A DNA stretch of 64,000 bases from Sympetrum striolatum (lineage: Eukaryota; Arthropoda; Insecta; Odonata; Libellulidae), in NCBI GenBank assembly GCA_947579665.1, contig CANPUZ010000065.1:248001-312000 (forward strand). Direction: 5' to 3'. The notes beneath the pieces were generated by a model that worked only from the letters and a program-made list of their open reading frames with translations, searched no databases and was not told the DNA's origin. Shown in pieces: positions 1 through 9,790 of this stretch. Numbering within the stretch: position 1 is the stretch's first letter; the number at the start of each line of letters is the position of its first letter. The position numbers and the translations under genes are program-made.

Positions 1-2465
1 AAGCTTTTTGAGTTAACTGCTACGACAAATTATATATATCTAATTAATTTGAATATATCTCGTCAAAAAAGTAAAATGAATCAAAACTTTACCTTTTTTC
101 TCAATTTTTAGCAAAATATGGCCAAAAAACTGAAATTTCACAGATTATTTTTTCGAGTTTTTGACGTTTTTTGAGTTAAATGCTACGAAAAATTGAATAT
201 TTCTTTAGAATTTGGTTAGATGATATCAAAAAATTTAAAATGAGTCCAAATTTGACAAATTTTACTCAATTTCTTGCAAAATATGCCCAAAAACCTGAAA
301 TTTCACCAATATTTTTTTCGAGTTTTTGACCTTTTTTGAGTAAACTGCTAATATAAAATGAATATGTTATATTGAATTTGGTAAGATCATATCAGAATCT
401 TTAGAATGAATCAAAACTTAACTAAATTTTCTCAATTTTTAGCAAAATATGGCCAAAAAACTAAAATTTCAATGATTTTTTTTCGATATACTGCCACGAA
501 AAATTGAGTATTTCTTTTAAATTAAGTTAGATTATATCAAAAAATTTAAAATGAGTCCCAACCTGGCTAATTTTGCTCAATTCTTAGCAAAATAAGGCCA
601 AAAAACTTAAATTTCACCAATATTTTTTTCGAATTTTCAACGTTTTTTGAGTAAACTGCTACGATAAATTGAATGTATTATATTAAATTTGGTAAGATCA
701 TATCAAAAACTTTAAAATGAGTCCAAATTTGACTAATTTCGCTCAATTTCTTGCAAAGTATGGCCAAAAACCTGAAATTTCACCAATATTTTTTTCGAGT
801 TTTCGACGTTTTTTGAGTAAACTGCTACGATAAATTGAATATATTATATTGAATTTGGTAAGATCATATCAAAAACTTTAAAATGAGTCCAAAATAAACT
901 AATTTTGCTCAATTTTATGCAAAATATGGCCAAAAACATGAAATTTTACTGATATATTTCCAGTTTTCGACGTTTTTTGAGTTAACGTCTTAAAAAAATT
1001 GAATATTTCTATAATACTTTGTTAGGACCTATCAAAAACATTAAAATGAATCCAAACTTGACTAAATTTTCTCAATTTTTGGCAAAATATGGCCAAAAAA
1101 CTGAAATTTCACGGATTTTTTTCGAGTTTGCGAAATTTTTTGAGTTAACTGCAACTAAAAATTGAATATTTCTATAGAATTTGGTTAGATGATATCAAAA
1201 ACTTTAAAATGAGTCCAAAATTGACTAATTTTGCTCAATTTCTACAAAATATGGCCAAAAACCTGAAATTTCACCAATATTTTTTTCGAGTTTTCAACAT
1301 TTTTGAGTTAACTGTTGCGAAAAATTGAATATTTCTATAGAATTTGGTTAGATCATATCAGAAACCTTAGATTGAATCAAAAATTGACTAATTTTGCTCA
1401 ATTTCTTGCAAAATATGGCCAAAAACCTGAAATTTCACCAATATTTTTTTCGAGTTTTTGACCTTTTTTGAGTAAACTGCTAATATAAAATGAATATGTT
1501 ATATTGAATTTGGTAAGATCATATCAGAATCTTTAGAATGAATAAAACTTAACTAAATTTTCTCAATTTTTAGCAAAATATGGCCAAAAAACTAAAATTT
1601 CAATGATTTTTTTTCGATATACTGCCACGAAAAATTGAGTATTTCTTTTAAATTAAGTTAGATTATATCAAAAAATTTAAAATGAGTCCCAACCTGGCTA
1701 ATTTTGCTCAATTCTTAGCAAAATAAGGCCAAAAAACTTAAATTTCACCAATATTTTTTTCGAATTTTCAACGTTTTTTGAGTAAACTGCTACGATAAAT
1801 TGAATATATTATATTAAATTTGATAAGATCATATCTAAAACTTTAAAATGAGTATAAAAATAAACTAATTTTCCTCAATTTTATGCAAAATATGGAAAAA
1901 AACATGAAATTTCACCAGTATTTTTTTCGAGTTTTCCATGTTTTTTGAAGTAACTGCTGCTTAAATTTGAATATTTCTATAAGAATTGGTTAGATCTTAT
2001 CAAAAACTTTAAGATGAGTCCAAAGTTGACTAATTTAGCTCAATTTTTATCAAAATAAGGCCAAAAACCTGAATTTTCACCAATTTTTTTAAAGTTTTCG
2101 AAGCTTTTTGAGTTAACAGCTACGAAAAATTATATATCTAATTAATTTGAATATATCTCGTCAAAAAAGTAAAATGAATCAAAACTTTACCTTTTTTTCT
2201 CAATTTTAAGCAAAATATGGCCAAAAAACTGAAATTTCACAGATTATTTTTTCGAATTTTTGACGTTTTTTGAGTTAAATGCTACGAAAATTTGAATATT
2301 TCTATAGGATTTGGTTAGATGATATCAAAAACTTTAAAATGAGTCCAAATTTGACTAATTTTGCTCAATTTCTTGCAAAAAATGGCCAAAAACCTGAAAT
2401 TTCACAAAAATTTTTTTCGAGTTTTTGACGTTTTTTGAGTAAACTGCTACAATAAATTGAATATA
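1..2465. repeat. Satellite array, left block
   Basis: About 15 tandem AT-rich monomers. Anchoring on the GAGTCC/GAATCC hexamer gives spacings of roughly 146-168 bp. Each monomer has a conserved core reading GCAAAATATGGCCAAAAA, followed by a palindrome TGAAATTTCA and then TTTTTTCGAG and TTTTTTGAGTTAACTGCTACG. The GGCC box is nearly the only GC-rich part. The block ends exactly where the Helitron begins and continues after it at 9,791, so it belongs to the same array. Short plus-strand open frames in it are by-products of the repeat and contain stops in every monomer. Confidence 0.97.
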
Positions 2466-2488
2466 TCTTTATATATAATTTCCGAAGT

Positions 2489-2530
2489 GTCCGTCCGTCC
2501 GTCCGTCCGTCCGTCCGTCTGTCCGTCCGT
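2489..2530. repeat. (GTCC)n microsatellite near the Helitron 5' end
   Basis: About ten GTCC units with one GTCT interruption, followed by a C run and the segment TTTATTTCAGAAACGG. It starts about 20 nt inside the Helitron 5' terminus. Confidence 0.95.
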
Positions 2531-2637
2531 CCCCCCCTTTATTTCAGAAACGGTTTGACTTAGAGATTCGAAACAAACTGCATTGTGTTTCTACGAGTTA
2601 GAAACCCCTAGGAAAACTATTCCCATTACTAAGAAAG

Positions 2638-2656
2638 CCCGGGTTCGAACCCAGGA
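2638..2656 (+). other. B-box-like palindrome in the Helitron
   Basis: CCCGGGTTCGAACCCAGG contains GGTTCGAACCC, which matches the pol III B-box consensus GGTTCGANNCC on both strands. No A box or tRNA fold surrounds it. An ATAAGGAATA motif lies about 30 nt downstream, and the same pairing occurs in the foldback arms at 27.8-31 kb. Confidence 0.5.
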
Positions 2657-2921
2657 GTCCATAATACGGTTCCATAAGGAATACACGTAAACTTCACTTT
2701 TATCGCTTGCAGGCTTTGTTTCTTTCGCAAAATTAAATTAGTAACACAAGTCGTACAAAGTCGAGACAAGTACCAAAAGAAAGGAAATTGAATGGAGATT
2801 CTTATTTTAGTCGTAGAATATCGTTTACGATTCGTAATTGTAAACATTTTGATAAAATGCACCAATATTTTATCAATATTTCGATGTTGTAAACAACTCA
2901 TCTCCATGACGACCTAAGCAA

Positions 2922-3763
2922 TTTTTACTTTCTCCCTATACGTAGTATAGAGAAGACCTCCAGATTTCGACGGAAATAGATGTTTTAGAGCCCATAGAGC
3001 ATGTTTAGCTATTTTCCCGAACATGTCTGTCTGTGTGTCTGTCTGTCTGTGGTTAAAAAGTTTGTGGGCGCTCTATCTTAAAAAGTAATTATCCGATCAT
3101 TTTCAAAATTCATATTTAGAATTTTCCTAACAATGCCAAGAGTTGATTAGTTTTTGGAGATTATCGCTAAACCGGAAGTTACGGTTTATCCGGAACAAAA
3201 TCTTGTTTCTTAAATATCTCTGTAAGAATGCAATATAGGTATATACATTTACACACAAAAGTTGTAGATAATATACCTTACTACAACTTTTGTAAAAAAC
3301 ATTTTTTCGTAACACTGATTGTTTAGGAGTTATTCCCAAATAATGGTTAACCGGAAGTTGTTGTTAATCCAGAAATGGAAGCTTTTCATACATATCTCTG
3401 TAAAAATGCAATGTAGGTACATACAATTGTGAACAAAACTTATTGATAATGTATTTTACTACAACTTTTGTATGAAACATTTTTTCGTAACACTGATTGT
3501 TTAGGAGTTATTCTTGAATAATGGTTAACCGGAAGTTGTTGTTTACCCAGAAATTGAAGTTTTTCATACTCATGTCTGTCAAAATGCAATGTAGGTATAT
3601 ACAATTATGTACCAAAGTTGTAGATAATGTTTTTTACTACAAAGCTTGTACGAAACATTTTACTGTAACACTCATTGTTTTGGAGTTATTTATATATTAC
3701 CGGCATAGGCTTATGTTTTCAATAAATACGGAGAAAGTCATGAGTTGGCCACATCAGATTTTT
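2922..3763 (+). repeat. CTTTCTCC-family dispersed repeat, copy A
   Basis: One end is ATTTTTACTTTCTCCCTATA, which forms a near-palindrome with the following CGTAGTATAGAGAA. The other end is GGCCACATCAGATTTTT. Inside are a GTCTGTCT-type microsatellite, the phrase GTGGGCGCTCTA, several TTAACCGGAAGTT boxes, and about three tandem subrepeats of about 178 bp (anchors near 3310, 3488 and 3665). Further copies lie at 29.2, 33.0, 37.0, 38.8 and 57.2 kb. No transposase is visible and I do not recognise the superfamily. It lies inside the Helitron. Confidence 0.85.
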
Positions 3764-4363
3764 CATTTTGAGCTCATGAGTTTATCCATAGGAAGACATA
3801 TAGAATAAATGATCAGTTAAAACTAATGCTGAAAATAAGAGATACACTATATTAGATATACAATAGAAGAAATTATATTTATACATTTATATATATAATT
3901 ATATTATAAACATTTGCAGATAAAAACAATATCCTCCGAAAAATCTCGCGAAAAATATACCAAAATTTTAAAAAATTCAAATTTTGTTTATTTCTCTGTA
4001 GCAACCGAACTTTGTTTATATCAACGTAATTTTTAACAGTGTTTCCGTGAAATAAAACAGTTTTATTAGTATTGTGCTTCTTATAATTGCTTTCTCTCGA
4101 TCAATTCAACTGAATACATATAAATAAACAGGTACGTTGCGGATGTTTTTGATATAATCTTCTGGATTGAGAATTAAATCTAATATATTATCAACGATGA
4201 ATATTTAGAGATAGACAAAAATGTAGTCAGTGAAGATCGTAAAGATTTCTCTTGATTCGATGCTCGGGTTCTCACAGGAGTAGAACATCCAGTGATCAAT
4301 ATGTAGCAAATCGCTAACATCGCATACCTGTCCAAAAAGGTAAAGCAATTTTATGTTTTGTTA
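3764..4363. other. AT-rich stretch without a recognisable gene
   Basis: This lies inside the Helitron between the CTTTCTCC repeat and the CR1 3' end. It has short AT runs and no convincing ORF or RNA gene. Confidence 0.6.
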
Positions 4364-6830
4364 TGTCTATGTCTATGTCTATGTCTATGTAAGAACCCTG
4401 CAAGCCGCCTTTCGGCGTGTGGCAGGGGGTGCAAGCACCTTGACTCTATTTTCCTAAACGGTTGCTTTCGCGTATACTTCGCGGAAAAAATGAATTTTTG
4501 AAACGATTCGTTTTAGCATCTATTTCCCTAATCTTTCGGGCAGTATCAGCACGGCCCATATAACAGGGGGGTCGCATTATATCGGTTACATCATCTGAAA
4601 ACGTAATTTCTCTGAACTTATTTAATAAATTTATCCTTTGAATTTTTCTTCTATCTTCTAATGATTCCCATCCCGCGTCCTGTAACATCTGAGTGACACT
4701 CGCTGTTTTATCGTAGCAATTCTTTACAAATCGTATCGCCTTTCGTTGTACTTTTTCTAAATCCCGAATATGACATTTCTCGGCGGGGTCCCATACACTA
4801 CATGCATACTCAAGGTGAGGCCTAACTAACGCTAAGTAACATCGCTCGCGAACCTTTTCTTCGCTCCTACCGACTATTCTTTTAACGAAGCCGAGTTTCT
4901 TAAGTGCTTTTCCACATATATTTCGGATGTGGGCACTCCATGATAGATTATTCGTGAGAGTTACTCCAAGATACTTTACCGATTCTACTGTCATTAGGTT
5001 TACCCCTCGGAGGCTATAAGAATAATCATTTATTATAGATATACTTTCGAAGAAGTTAACTACAGAACACTTTTCTACATTAAGCTCTAATTGCCAATCA
5101 TCGCACCAGTTCATAATTCTATCTAAGTCGTTCGAAAGGGTTAATCTATCCTCTGAACTAACTATTTCCCTGTAAATGACTGTGTCGTCTGCGAATATCC
5201 TAACATTGCTTTCAATGTGATTGCTGAGGTCGTTGATGTATACTAAAAATAACAACGGTCCAATTACACTGCCCTGAGGGACGCCCGAGGTCACCTTAAC
5301 CAAGTTGGAACTAATACCATCGAGTACTACTCGTTGCTCTCTATCGGTGAGAAAGTCTTTTATCCAATTAATAACTTGTGCATTGATACCCGCAACTTCT
5401 AATTTGTACAGCAATTTATGATGAGGTACCTTATCGAAAGCCTTCCGAAAATCTAAAAATATCGCATCGACTTGCTTATGTTTTTCAGCAGAGTTTAGAA
5501 CATCGTGTACTAATAAAGCCAGCTGAGAGTCGCAAGAACGAGTCTTACGAAAACCGTGTTGATTCCTAATTATGAAATTGGACGTTTCAAGAAAACCCAT
5601 TAAAGAGCTAGCTATTATATGTTCCATAATTTTACCGCTCAGTGATGTTAAAGATATAGGCCTGTAATTAGCTGGATCGTCCTTAGAGCCACTTTTAAAT
5701 ATTGGCGTGACATTCGCAATTTTCCAATCTTTCGGGACCTTTCCTTCGCTCATACTCTTGTCAAATATAACTTTAAGAAAAGGTGCTACGCTCTCCGCAA
5801 CTTCCTTGAACACTCGAGCCGGTATGTCTTCAGGACCCGGAGCTTTATTCGGTTTAATCTGTTGCAATAGTTTAATGATGCCGTCTTCTCTGAAGGTGAT
5901 TTTCGACATTGATTCAGGTTTATCAACATTCGGGAGAGTATTTGATGTATCGTCAGACGTGAAAACGCTTCGAAAAAAATCATTCAAGATATTAGCTTTG
6001 CCTTTAGCATCGTTTACTATATTACCGCAAGTATCCTTTAATGAACCAACAGTTTGCTCTTTACCTTGGACCTCACGAACGTACGACCAAAACGCTTTTG
6101 GGTCCTCTTCCAAGTGTTCGCATAAAATCTTCTTTTTATATTGACGGAGGGCATCTCGCATAATTCGTTTAGTTTCCGACTTTGCTTCCTTATGTTCGCT
6201 CTCTACTCGATCTATGTTGATACTATTCGGTTGCCTCGCAGCGGCTTTTAATTTGGAATGCAAACGCCTCTGTTTCTTTAGTGCTCTCCTAGTCTCCTTA
6301 TTATACCATCTAGGTTCATTAATTTGATTTGAAAGTTTTGAGGGTACAAATTTATCCATTAGGTCACGCATTGTTCTTACAAAGAGATTCCACGTGTCCT
6401 CGGTATTTAAACATATCGCGCGCGTTTTATACTCCAGAAATTCGTACATGAGTTTACTACGATATCCTTCGAAATCGGCTCGCGGGTAAAGATAAACTCT
6501 GCGCTTAGGTTTTCTGTGCTTTACCAAGTTAAGGTTGAAATCTATAATTATGGCTTTGTGATCGGATATTCCATCGCAAACAGATGTGTTAGATACTCGT
6601 TCGGGGGTGTTCGTAAGAAAAAGATCTAAAATGGTTAATTCCCTGGTAGGCTTTTTGACTAGCTGGTGTAATGAATTTTTTTGTATTATATTTAACAAGG
6701 TCCTACAAGAGTCATTGTCCCGAGCTCTTTTCTTGACTACGTGCTTTTGCCAATCGATGTCTGGAAGATTTATATTCAGAAGAGTTATATGCAGAATACA
6801 AAAAGTGATTCATTTGTGGCAATTTTGATT
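4364..6830 (-). mobile_element. CR1-clade LINE, 5'-truncated
   Basis: A minus-strand LINE. Its 3' end has a GC-rich hairpin around the sequence GCCACACGCCGAAAGGCGGC (about 4390-4425), followed by an ACATAG microsatellite tail (4364-4390), a typical CR1 3' end in place of poly(A). The 5' end stops within the endonuclease domain, the usual result of incomplete target-primed reverse transcription. ORF1 and the start of the endonuclease are absent. The intact reading frame suggests a fairly recent insertion into the Helitron. Confidence 0.9.
4446..6809 (-). CDS. CR1 ORF2 fragment: endonuclease C-terminus plus reverse transcriptase
   Basis: Reverse transcriptase of a CR1-type non-LTR retrotransposon, which nicks the target and copies its RNA there. 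The open frame runs from 6809 to a TAG at 4446 (787 residues). An internal TTG at 6698 is not a natural start, because the frame continues upstream through the endonuclease motif LPDIDW. Counting residues from 6698: the endonuclease SDH motif is at 45-47; APGPEDIP at about 286-293; YRPISL at 345-350; RT motif A FLDFRKAFD at 414-422; SGVPQGSVIGPLL at 471-483; the catalytic FADD at 502-505. The C-terminal region carries a typical LEYACSVWDP block. All catalytic RT residues are present, but the N-terminus is missing, so the copy cannot be autonomous. Codon use and GC are higher than in the surrounding satellite. Confidence 0.93.
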   Translation of the reverse strand: MTFCILHITLLNINLPDIDWQKHVVKKRARDNDSCRTLLNIIQKNSLHQLVKKPTRELTILDLFLTNTPERVSNTSVCDGISDHKAIIIDFNLNLVKHRKPKRRVYLYPRADFEGYRSKLMYEFLEYKTRAICLNTEDTWNLFVRTMRDLMDKFVPSKLSNQINEPRWYNKETRRALKKQRRLHSKLKAAARQPNSINIDRVESEHKEAKSETKRIMRDALRQYKKKILCEHLEEDPKAFWSYVREVQGKEQTVGSLKDTCGNIVNDAKGKANILNDFFRSVFTSDDTSNTLPNVDKPESMSKITFREDGIIKLLQQIKPNKAPGPEDIPARVFKEVAESVAPFLKVIFDKSMSEGKVPKDWKIANVTPIFKSGSKDDPANYRPISLTSLSGKIMEHIIASSLMGFLETSNFIIRNQHGFRKTRSCDSQLALLVHDVLNSAEKHKQVDAIFLDFRKAFDKVPHHKLLYKLEVAGINAQVINWIKDFLTDREQRVVLDGISSNLVKVTSGVPQGSVIGPLLFLVYINDLSNHIESNVRIFADDTVIYREIVSSEDRLTLSNDLDRIMNWCDDWQLELNVEKCSVVNFFESISIINDYSYSLRGVNLMTVESVKYLGVTLTNNLSWSAHIRNICGKALKKLGFVKRIVGRSEEKVRERCYLALVRPHLEYACSVWDPAEKCHIRDLEKVQRKAIRFVKNCYDKTASVTQMLQDAGWESLEDRRKIQRINLLNKFREITFSDDVTDIMRPPCYMGRADTARKIREIDAKTNRFKNSFFPRSIRESNRLGK

Positions 6831-9759
6831 GCTTTCACTCCATATAAATTTACTATCTTATCGTGAGCTGTTTAATTTTCGTTTCTGTTTTGGCGTTGTG
6901 ATTGAGTTTGTGTTATTAGATGGTTTTCCGTGTTTATGTTACACATTTTAGTATTGGGGTAAAAGTTAGCTACACAACTCACTTACTTTCCGCGAAAAAA
7001 ATTGTTGGTTTTTAGGGGCATATAGAATTTATTTCTATATAATCATCGTTTCCGTTATCTCTTTTTGCCTTTCTTAAAATGTCTTCTTATCCTAATGTGA
7101 TCTTAATAGTTTCATTTCCGGAGTCTCCGGGATCGAAATCCGGAACCCATAATTCGTTTCCATTTAAATTACAAGCACAAAAAACCTACTTTAAATCGTC
7201 CTATTTTTATTCTTTTTAGTGATGCATAAATTAATATCCTACTGTTATTGGTTTAAATGCCATGGTTTTTACACTAGTGTTCCTCTCCGAGACAATTACC
7301 TGCTGACGATGTCACAGCATAATTTGTTTTATTTACAGCAACTGACCTGCTTTTAACTATTTAATTTACGAGAAACTTTTACTAGGCAGTAGTGAACCAT
7401 TCAGACGTAATTTCACAGTGATTGCGTTTCGCGAAGACGAGTGAATATTTTAAATTGGTACTTAATTGAAGTGTAACCACATGGGAAGCAATTGAATTAG
7501 GTGGCCCGATGACAATTTTCATAGATTGACTGAAAGTGATTACTTTTTGTGAAATGGAATCGGTCATCAATAATTACATTAATGTTTATATATTATTATT
7601 AATTAATGCATTCAGAAGAAAAGAACTAGGTATACTTTGACTGATTTAAACTAAACCCTCCTGAGGAAACGTTTTCGTATGAAGTAACGAAAAGCTTAAT
7701 AAATAATATACATTTATTTTAGTTTCCACAATTGTAAATTCAGTTTTGGAATTCTTTGCATTGTTACACCCAAAATTATTACTTTATGATTATTTTAGTA
7801 ATAAGTTGATCAATGAAGTATCTTAATGTTTGTAGTAATATAAACTACTACGGAAAATAACTTTTTTGTATGATAACGATCAACTATGTTACTACAAGTA
7901 AGGTATACTTACTTATTTCGAGCTAAAGGTAAAATTTTAAGTAAAAATGCAAGAAATTGATCATCATCATGGTGCATAGTCGTGCATCTCATCGATTAGA
8001 AGTAAAGAATTACTTTTAATATTTCTCCCATGTATTCCACATGGGAGAATCGGGTCCATCCTGGCATCGAACCCTGGGCATTTAAGAAATATCTCTAGAT
8101 ATCTAGGTCAGTACAAAATGACCATCTGTAATTATGCGTACGATTTCAAGCTGAAATCTCACCTGTAACTCCCTCAATTCACGTCCTACCTTACCTATAT
8201 ATTCCTTATGGAAGGAAATTTACTGTAGCATGGCTTCTTACCCCTGGAACAGTATAAATTTAAAATATTGTCAATGGACGTCTAATAAGATGTATGTTAG
8301 TTTCCGGTACCTAAAATAACACTAGTGGAAAGTTGATTAAGAACTATGTACTTTTTATGAAGTATTGTCAAATCTTTAATTTCTATGTGCCCAAATATTT
8401 GCGCGGGCCCAGCTAATTATTTGGAGAATGTAAATAATTAAAAATATATCAATGCGATAGTAATTATGACTTATTGTCACTATCAATTACATAGTATTGA
8501 TTTATATTTAAGTTATAACTGATTTTCTAAACTTAGGTCCGGTATTATAACATATATTTAGAGTCGACCTTGACTGTAATCTTCACGTAAACTCTAAAAA
8601 AACGTATTTTTGTCGATACTTAAGCCTTAATTGGTATTTAACTCTTAAAAGTAACTTTAACCGCAATGCATCATGGATGTAAACAAACTATATGGCGGAA
8701 ATTTAAAGAGCTAGCCTCTCGCCTCAGTTGGTTTATCACTGAAAAATAAGTTTGTTAGTGGTTTTTTCGGTTGAAAATCCTCAAAATATTTTGAATAAAT
8801 TTGTCTATTTCCTTTAAACAGACATTTCTCGCGACTTTGCCTTTTTCTTTATTGTAAATCATATCACAGACGTTAGGTGCTGCGAAGTATTTTTTATGAT
8901 TCAGATACTTCAAAAGTGTTATAATTAGTTATACATTCGAAGTGAAATGAATTTATATAGTTTAGAACTGCCGATTAAAGTTAACAAAGATTAAATTATT
9001 GCATTTATTACTGATGAAGTATAAGCAGAACTCAGTTTTACGTCAACATAGACGAATTGGACATAGTTAATCACATACATACGAGTATTGTCATTAACTT
9101 ATTTATTAGTACAATTAATCATGAATGCATAATGTAATTTACCTATGTTTTTAATTGAAGTGTTTCACTAAGATATAACCGTGATTTTGAAAACTGGCCA
9201 TCAAAATTTCAATATTTTAGTATGTTAGACTTTCTACCAGTACGTTCGTTAGGTTACGTACCTTAGTTAGTATTATTGCAACCTTTTATGACGATAGTGT
9301 GTGTGTGCTTTACGCACATATAAGCGTTGGAGATTTTCCAAAATGACACTAAGTACGCGTACAGAAGATTTAAACTTTAGTGAATTAAAATATTGTCTCA
9401 TAAGTAATGTACGGTATCTGTAGAATGGGAGAAATGAGAGGCATGTAGTGTTGGAATCTATCATTAAAGGTCTATAAAACTTTTTGGCTTTCTACAATCG
9501 TATAAGAGCCATTGTAACTGTATACTCATTTATATTGAATGCATACAAATGAAATACCTACAAGTATATGTATACTTATATACTATCCAAACATCATAAA
9601 TTTCATTCTCAATCCATTTTCCTAGATAAAATCTTTAATGCGAACCAATATACAAACCATAAAGTCATCCACCTAAAGGCTGAGAGGGTCTTCTACCGGT
9701 CAACCATTAGCTGCTAAAATCGTGAGAGAGTATAACTTCATATATGTTTACTTATTATC
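6831..9759. other. Helitron interior, no gene recognised
   Basis: Mostly unique AT-rich sequence. Segments near 7,100-7,210 and 8,030-8,250 resemble the B-box modules of 27.8-31 kb. A perfect B box reads on the minus strand at 8,063-8,073 and a CATATATTCCTTATG-like motif follows at about 8,190. Short ORFs here have no family signature. Confidence 0.55.
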
Positions 9760-9778
9760 CCCGTTGAATTTCAACGGG
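9760..9778 (+). terminator. Helitron 3' terminal hairpin
   Basis: CCCGTTGAATTTCAACGGG is a perfect stem-loop, 12 nt before the terminal CTAG. In Helitrons such hairpins act as the rolling-circle termination signal, so this is a transposition terminator and not a transcription terminator. Confidence 0.88.
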
Positions 9779-9790
9779 CACTTCCGCTAG

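Larger units (their letters stand above)
2466..9790 (+). mobile_element. Helitron, 7.3 kb, no Rep/helicase ORF seen
   Basis: The element starts with TC (2466-2467) and ends with CTAG (9787-9790). A perfect hairpin CCCGTTGAATTTCAACGGG at 9760-9778 lies 12 nt before its 3' end. Host A lies on the left and host T on the right, as expected for Helitron insertion between A and T. Joining the flanks gives GAATATATTATATTTAATTT, which is exactly the uninterrupted satellite sequence at 15,801 and 19,866. No target duplication is present, also as expected. No Rep or helicase coding was found, so it looks non-autonomous. It carries a CCGT microsatellite, one copy of the CTTTCTCC repeat, a CR1 LINE and two B-box-like segments. 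Whether these were captured or inserted later is not known. Confidence 0.92.

Noticed and set aside
2629..2907. 92-codon minus-strand frame
   Set aside because: It runs through the B-box palindrome and unrelated AT-rich sequence with no family signature.
5707..6144. 145-codon plus-strand frame opposite the CR1 ORF
   Set aside because: An antisense shadow of the reverse transcriptase frame.
7382..7570. Short frame in the Helitron interior, checked for Rep or helicase
   Set aside because: No HUH or helicase motif; too short.
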